DNA of 64,000 nucleotides from CAVTBT01 sp963733065 (GTDB lineage: Bacteria; Actinomycetota; Thermoleophilia; Gaiellales; Gaiellaceae), in assembly GCA_963733065.1 (NCBI GenBank), contig CAVTBT010000005.1:620001-684000 (forward strand). Reading direction: 5' to 3'. Of this stretch, positions 58,384 to 64,000 are shown one piece after another. A model generated the notes under the pieces. That model worked only from the letters and a program-made list of their open reading frames with translations. It was not told where the DNA came from and did not search any database. Position 1 is the stretch's first letter. Each line of letters starts with the position of its first letter. Both the position numbers and the translations under genes were made by a program.

Positions 58384-61300
58384 ATGCTGAGAGGTTCAAC
58401 GCTCGGCGTGCTGTTCGGCGCACTCGTCGCGCTGCTTGCCTTCGCGCCGGCCGCGCTCGCTGAAGACGGCGGGCAGGCAACGACCGAGGGCAAGCTCGCG
58501 TTCTACGACGTTCGGGCCACGCCCGCTGCGCAGGAGGTCCTGCGCGAGCGCGCGGCCCGCATGCAGACGGAAGCACCGGCCGCGGTGGAGTCGCTCCGCG
58601 ACCGACTCGGCAGCGAGGGCGTCGTATCGCTCGACCCGCTCACCTCGACGCCGCGCATGGTCGGCCGCACCGACGCCTTCCTGACCGGCCCGAGCGCGAG
58701 GCCGGCGGAGGCGATCGCGATGGCGTACGTCCGCGCGAATCTCAGGGCGTTCGGCCTGACGGATGCATCGCTCGGCGTCGCTCAAGCTCGTCCGCGACTA
58801 CGTGTCGATCGACGGCACGCACCACCTGTACTGGATCCAGCAGCTCGAACGGCATTCCCGTGTTCGGGAACGGCCTGCGGGCGAACGTGACGAAGGACGG
58901 TGAGCTGGTCAACGTGCTCGGCTCGCCCGTTCGCGCGTCGTCCGGCGGTGCCGTCTCGCCGGGGATCGGCGCGGCGGCCGCAGTCGCAGCGGCGCGTGCC
59001 AACGCCGAGAAGAGCGTCATGCCCGTGCCCAGGATCAGCGTGAAGGGCAAGCCGCCGGCGGGCTACGTCACCGAGCCGGCGCAGTTCGCGAACGGCGACC
59101 GCGCAACGCAGGTCTGGTTCCAGGGGTTGCGCGGGCTGCGCCTCGCCTGGCAGACGCAGATCATGGGCCAGGGCTGGGGCTACACGTCCGTGGTGGACGC
59201 CGAGACCGGCGCCGTGCTGTACCGCCGGTCGCTCGTCAACCGCGCGTCCGGCCTGGTGTTCGACAACTATCCGGGCGCGCCGGCCGGAGGCACGCAGCGT
59301 GAGCAGAGCCTCGACGCCTGGCTCACGCCCGGCGGCACGACGCTCACGGGCAACAACGCGCACGCCTACACGGACGTGAACGACGACAACGTCGCGCAGC
59401 CGTCCGAGGAAGTGCAGTCCGTGCTCGGCAACTTCCTCTATCCCTTCAACAGCACGAACGACGACCTGCCGGCCATCTTCGGCTGCACGCCGCAGTTCCT
59501 CTGCGCGTACGACCCGCGGATCCCGGACGGGCTCTTCTCGTGGGTGCCGAACCGCAACCAGAGCGGCACGCAGGCGTTCTTCTTCGTCAACAAGTTCCAC
59601 GACCACCTGCTCGCGCCGCCGATCGGCTTCACCGAGGCGGCCGGCAACTTCCAGCTCGTCAACTCGACCGGTCAGGGTCTCGGCGACGACCCGGTGATCA
59701 CGAACGCGCTCGACGGAGCCAACACGCTGTGCTGCTTCGACGACGGCGTCACGCCGATCGGCCTGCCCGATCCGAACCACATCAACAACGCCAACATGGC
59801 GACGCCGCCGGACGGCCAGTCGCCGCTCATGCAGATGTTCCTGTTCGACGACCCGACTGACCGGGTTCGTGACCGGCGACCCGACGGTCGATCCGTTCAT
59901 CCCGGTCGACGGGGACAACGACGCATCGATCCTCTACCACGAGTACACGCACGGCCTGTCGAACCGGCTCGTCGTCGACTCGATGGGCAACTCGACCCTC
60001 GGCAACGGCCAGGCCGGCGCCATGGGCGAGGCCTGGAGCGACTGGTACGCCATGGACCTGCTCGTCGCGCGAGGGCTTCGAGACGGACACGCCGGCTCAG
60101 GGCGAGCTCCGGATCGGCAACTACGTCGGCGCCGGGCAGGATCTGATCCGCTTCCAGCCGATCGACTGCCCGGTGGACAACCCCGATCCGGCGAAGTGCC
60201 CGGGCGGGCTCAACACGGAGGACGGCGGCTTCACCTACGGCGACTACGGCAAGATCTTCACCGGGCCCGAGGTGCACTCGGACGGCGAGATCTGGGCCGC
60301 GACGCTGTGGGATCTCCGCACGGCGATCGGCCGCGAGGCGACGCTGGGCTACGTCACGCGGGCGATGGAGCTGGCACCGGCCAACCCGTCGTTCCTCGAC
60401 ATGCGGAACTCCATCCTCATGGCCGACCGGATCGCGCACGGCAAGCTCCGGGACGAGATCTGGGCGGTCTTCGCCAAGCGCGGCATGGGCTTCTTCGCCG
60501 GCACGATCGACGGTGACGACGCCGCCCCGGTGGAGGACTTCCAGCTGCCGCCGGACAAGAAGTCGAAGACGGGCCGCATCCGCGGCTTCGTGACCGACGC
60601 CGACACGGGCGAGCCGGTCGAGGGCGCCGTCGTCTACATCGGCGGCCACTTCTCCGGCTTCCCGACCGACTACGGCGACGAGACGAACCGCCGCGGCCGC
60701 TACGTGATCCGCGACGTCTTCGTCGGCACGTATCCCAAGCTGGTCGCGAAGGCGCCGGGGTACGACACCGCAGTCGTGGAGATCACGGTCGAGAAGGGCA
60801 AGAACGTCCAGGACTTCGAGCTCAAGCGCGACTGGGCGGCCGCCGCCGGCGGGGCGTCGATCGTGGCGTTCAACGGGCCCGACTACACCCCGTTCGGGTG
60901 CGGGCCGGCGAACCTGATCGACCAGTCCCTCGGCGCCGGCTGGGGCTCGGACACGGACGAGAACGCCGAGTCGACCGGGAACGTGATCCCGAAGTTCGCC
61001 GTCATCGCGCTTCCGCAGGCGGTCGACATCAGCGAGATCAAGATCGATCCGTCGAACACGTGCGGCGACCCGGGCAGCTCGTCCACGCGCGGGTACCGCG
61101 TCGAGGCCTCGACCGACGGCTCGACGTTCACGGAGGTCAGCGAGGGCGTGTTCTACGCCGGCAATCGCGCTCAGCTGAACACGGTCGCGACGACCGGCTC
61201 GCTGACGGGTGTCACGCATCTGAAGTTCTGGATGCTCAACCCGCAGGTGCCGACGGATCCCGATCCGAACGCCGCCTGCACCGGCCCCGCCGACTGCGGG

Positions 61301-61423
61301 ACCGATCCGGACGACGTGAGCGGCGTGGCCACGCACTGCGGGCCCGGCAAGGACAACGGGTACGGCGGCTGCACGTTCATGGACAGCGTCGAAGTCGTCG
61401 TCTACGGCCGCCCAGGGTCGTAG
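58384..61423 (+). pseudogene. Secreted M36 (fungalysin-type) metalloprotease, broken by four frameshifts as assembled
   Basis: A large extracellular zinc protease. ATG 58384 has GGGGGAGGG before it and opens a signal peptide (LGVLFGALVALLAFAPAALA). Frames change near 58780, 58847, 59852-59865 and 60073. Removing one base at each gives a single 1,011-residue protein: propeptide, then FFFVNKFHDHLLA, the zinc site HEYTHGLSNRL with GEAWSDWYAMD, a carboxypeptidase-regulatory-like segment (VTDADTGEPVEGAVVYIGG) and a C-terminal discoidin-like domain. Every change is an insertion. Since all parts look conserved, uncorrected sequence is likely, but a true pseudogene cannot be excluded. Confidence 0.8.
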
Positions 61424-61444
61424 CGACGCTTCACACCGAGCGAC

Positions 61445-61470
61445 GCGGGGCCGCCTTCGGGCGGCCCCGC
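61445..61470. terminator. Terminator hairpin with TTCG tetraloop
   Basis: GCGGGGCCGCC and GGCGGCCCCGC form an 11-bp perfect stem closed by TTCG. It lies between the convergent M36 and small secreted-protein genes and would act on both strands. No T-tract. Confidence 0.75.
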
Positions 61471-61474
61471 CCGT

Positions 61475-61822
61475 TCAGCGGCGGCGGCACTCGAAGGCGG
61501 GAAGCCGCAGCCCGGCCCGCGTGCCGTCGGACGCGGTCGCTTGTACCGCGAGCCACGTCGTGCAGCGGCGGGTCGCCGTGCCCTGGAAACGCACGATGAA
61601 GCGGCCGTGGTCGCCGACCTCGGTCTGCCTGGCCATCGTGCGGCCGGAGGTCCAGACCCGCACGGTCACGGTCGCGGCGGGGTCGAAGCGGACACCCTGG
61701 ACCATGAGCGGCTCGAGGCTCACGAGCCGCAGCGTTGCCCGAGGTGTCGTCGAGCCTGCCGCCGGTGCGAGCAACAGAGCCCCCAGGAGAACCGCGATCA
61801 GCGTCGTTCGCTGTGCAGACAT
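61475..61822 (-). CDS. Small secreted hypothetical protein
   Basis: A 115-residue protein with GGAGGG before the ATG and a signal peptide (TLIAVLLGALLLAPAAG). The mature part is beta-rich (VTVRVWTSGRTMARQTEVGD) with two Cys (RRCTTWLAV and FECRRR). It resembles single Ig-like exported domains of actinobacteria, not a named family. Confidence 0.65.
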   Translation of the reverse strand: MSAQRTTLIAVLLGALLLAPAAGSTTPRATLRLVSLEPLMVQGVRFDPAATVTVRVWTSGRTMARQTEVGDHGRFIVRFQGTATRRCTTWLAVQATASDGTRAGLRLPAFECRRR

Positions 61823-61982
61823 GCGATCGCCCTCCGTTCCTCGGCTACGAAGCCTGCGATGGAGGAAACGCTAGCAGCGTCCGCGCGGATACGGGAGCGG
61901 TGGGGCAGCTATCGACGCCACGCCACGCGGCGCTTGTCTAGGATCCCCGCGCCGACAGTACGAACAGGGGGGACAGAGGACC

Positions 61983-64000
61983 ATGAGGAACCTCGCGCGA
62001 CTCGCGTTCGGCGCGGTGTGCGCCGTCGCAATCCTGGCGCTGCCCGCTGCCCAGGTGGGCCACGCCTCCGTTGACGAGGCGCAGGCGGCGGCGAAGCTGG
62101 AGCGGATCGCCGGCGCCCGGGACTACTACCGGAACCTCGCCGCGCCGCTCGTCGATCGACGCAGCGCCAACGACGTCGTCGTCGGTCGAGGCGTCCAGGC
62201 CGGCGCCGGCAAGGACGCTATCGTCGGCGACAAGCGGCTGAGCTGGCAGGTCGCCTTGCGAAAGAATCGCCACGGCTTCCCGCCGGCCGCCGAGCACCTC
62301 GCGAAGCTCGAAGCGCAGGCGGTCAAGTCGGGCCAGAGTCCGCAGGACCTCAAGCGCTCGAAGCCCAAGCAGACGGCGAGGCTGTTGACGATGCTCGTCG
62401 AGTTCAATCCCGACGCCAGCGACGACTTCTCCGGCTGGAGCCGCCCGACGGACTACGTCACCGGGGATCCGTGCGTGACGGAGCCGGCCGGCACTGCCTT
62501 CCGCGGCCCGCTGCACAACGAGATCCCGGATCCGGCGACGACGCCGGGGGACAACTACTCGTTCTGGGTCGACGACTTCACGCCCGAGCACTACACGCAG
62601 ATGCTCTACACGAAGAAGGGTCTGAAGGATCGCATCCGCACCGACCTGACGGGCACGGATGGCAAGCCCGGCTTCGACTTGCGCGGCCGAACGCTGAAGA
62701 ACATGTACCTGGAGATGTCCCGCGGCGCCTACGACATCACCGGCGAGGTGCTCGGCTGGATCCAGGTCGACCATTCGGAGGCCTGGTACGGCGCGGACAG
62801 CTGCGCGGCCGGGCCGTCGAGCGACGTCGGCCATCCGGACAATCCGAACGGCGAGTCGCAGCTCGTGATCGACGCCGTGAACACGTTCGCGGCCGAGAAC
62901 CCCACCTTCGACTGGTCGCAGTACGACGTCGAGGACGTCGGCGACGCCGACGAAGACGGGAATCTCAACGAGCCCGACGGCGTCATCGACCACTTCGTGA
63001 TGGTCCACTCCGGCGCGGGCGAGGAAGGCGCCGGCGGAGCGGAGGGCACCTATGCCATCTGGTCGAGCGCCTCGGCCGTGTCGCCTGCAACCGGCGGGCA
63101 CACGATTCCTGGCACGAGCCTCAAGGTGCTGAACTACATCATGCAGCCCGAGGACGGATCGGTCGGCGTGTTCGCGCACGAGTACGGCCACGACCTCGGG
63201 CTTCCGGATCTCTACGACACGAGCGGCGGCGGCGAGTCCGACGTCGACTTCTGGGACCTCATGTCGAGCGGCTCGCACACCGGTGAGCTCAACCAGGTGC
63301 TGCCGACGCACATGGGCGCGTGGGACAAGTTCGTCCTCGGTTGGATCGACCCGAAGACGTTCGACTACGGCGACAAGGGTCGGAGCGTCCAGCTCGGCCA
63401 GCAGTCGAACCCGCCGCGGGGCACGGAGGACGCGATTCGCGTCAACCTGCCGACGAAAGTCATCACGTTCGCGGAGCCCCACAGCGGCGCGGACTCGTGG
63501 TGGACGAACAACGACCAGGACTGGGCGGACGTCAGGTTGCGCCGGACGGTCGAAGTGCCCGACGGCACCGACGTCAAGTTCCGCTTCTGGTCGAACTACG
63601 TGATCGAGGCCGACTGGGACTACGACTTCGTCGAGGTCTCCACCGACGGCGGCTCCACCTGGACGCAGCTCAAGATCTTCAACGCGGACGGGACGCTGGC
63701 GTCGACGGACGACGACTACCCGGATCCGAACGGCCGCCTCAACGACTACGGCGGCCTCAAGTACGGCCTGACGGGCGACAGCCACGGGTGGGTCGACCTC
63801 TACGTCGACCTGGCCGAGTACGCGGGCTCGACGATCGAGCTCCGTCTTCGGCACGCCACGGACGCCGCATTCGTCGAGCGGGGCGCGTTCTACGACGACT
63901 TCCGCCTGACGAACGGTGCCGAGGTCGTGTGGTCGGACGACACGGAGGGGCCGACGGACTGGATCAAGGAGAACGAGTCGTTCGTCGACACCACCGGCGA
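61983..64000 (+). CDS. Secreted M6-family metalloprotease (immune inhibitor A-like), runs off right edge
   Basis: The first 672 codons of a large extracellular zinc protease. ATG 61983 follows AGAGGA; residues 1-28 are a signal peptide (LAFGAVCAVAILALPAAQVG). The M6 core includes DNYSFWVDDFTPEHYTQML, DVGHPDNPNGESQLVIDAV, and the zinc site VFAHEYGHDLGLPDLYDT with FWDLMSSGSH, about residues 400-430. After it comes an immune-inhibitor-A-like beta region (FYDDFRLTNG). Substrates are probably extracellular proteins. It has no homology to the adjacent M36 enzyme. Confidence 0.9.
   Translation, partial: MRNLARLAFGAVCAVAILALPAAQVGHASVDEAQAAAKLERIAGARDYYRNLAAPLVDRRSANDVVVGRGVQAGAGKDAIVGDKRLSWQVALRKNRHGFPPAAEHLAKLEAQAVKSGQSPQDLKRSKPKQTARLLTMLVEFNPDASDDFSGWSRPTDYVTGDPCVTEPAGTAFRGPLHNEIPDPATTPGDNYSFWVDDFTPEHYTQMLYTKKGLKDRIRTDLTGTDGKPGFDLRGRTLKNMYLEMSRGAYDITGEVLGWIQVDHSEAWYGADSCAAGPSSDVGHPDNPNGESQLVIDAVNTFAAENPTFDWSQYDVEDVGDADEDGNLNEPDGVIDHFVMVHSGAGEEGAGGAEGTYAIWSSASAVSPATGGHTIPGTSLKVLNYIMQPEDGSVGVFAHEYGHDLGLPDLYDTSGGGESDVDFWDLMSSGSHTGELNQVLPTHMGAWDKFVLGWIDPKTFDYGDKGRSVQLGQQSNPPRGTEDAIRVNLPTKVITFAEPHSGADSWWTNNDQDWADVRLRRTVEVPDGTDVKFRFWSNYVIEADWDYDFVEVSTDGGSTWTQLKIFNADGTLASTDDDYPDPNGRLNDYGGLKYGLTGDSHGWVDLYVDLAEYAGSTIELRLRHATDAAFVERGAFYDDFRLTNGAEVVWSDDTEGPTDWIKENESFVDTTG

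Overview
This is a 64 kb GC-rich window (roughly 70% G+C by eye) with dense genes, many GTG starts and constant 1-4 nt stop/start overlaps (GTGA, ATGA, TGATG). The gene set (complete NuoA-N complex I, short FtsH-like protease, two class III cyclases, DUF1385 with a nicotinate phosphoribosyltransferase, secreted M36 and M6 metalloproteases) fits an aerobic actinobacterium, probably of the Thermoleophilia (Gaiella/Solirubrobacter) type. That placement is inference; no rRNA, tRNA, CRISPR array, insertion sequence or phage gene was seen.

Layout. 1-10.5 kb: a cyclase/AAA regulator, a CoA-acylating methylmalonate-semialdehyde dehydrogenase, a binding-protein-dependent ABC importer (binding protein and two permeases on the minus strand, ATPase divergent on plus) and a class III aminotransferase. 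Together these look like uptake and breakdown of an omega-amino compound. 10.5-20 kb: a ferritin-like protein, alpha/beta hydrolase, peroxiredoxin and rarA; then tryptophan 2,3-dioxygenase-like, M20 peptidase, pabB and pabC in one tight operon; then a uridine-kinase-like protein, DUF1385 and nicotinate phosphoribosyltransferase. 20-38 kb: isochorismatase-like hydrolase, O-methyltransferase, FtsH-like protease, methylmalonyl-CoA epimerase, a sigma factor fused in frame to a YchF-like protein, an EamA transporter, YhaM-like exonuclease, DUF1015, inositol-phosphatase-like protein, DUF72, BON protein, Mrp ATPase, a shortened Ldh-family gene, tandem cupin/TPR genes with DUF1028, and a membrane-anchored cyclase. 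38.3-53.9 kb: the nuo operon on the minus strand (A-B-C-D-E-F-G-H-I-J-K, an arginase-family gene, L-M-N, then a HAD hydrolase). 54-64 kb: an IscA/HesB protein, ferredoxin-NADP reductase, MOSC protein, zinc-ribbon protein, fumarase C, an M36 protease broken by frameshifts, a small secreted protein and the start of an M6 protease.

Three things stand out beyond the genes. First, at least 14 genes have a TAnnnT hexamer 6-8 nt before the start codon, which suggests leaderless mRNAs; several divergent pairs have overlapping hexamers. Second, there are unannotated intergenic elements: a near-identical 27-bp palindrome in two places 17.6 kb apart, and a roughly 90-nt structured sequence in two places 3.3 kb apart in opposite orientation. 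Third, eight apparent frameshifts in five otherwise conserved genes are all single-base insertions, which looks like sequence error rather than gene decay. Two tiny reading frames (16 and 13 codons) exactly bridge operon gaps by stop/start overlap at both ends.
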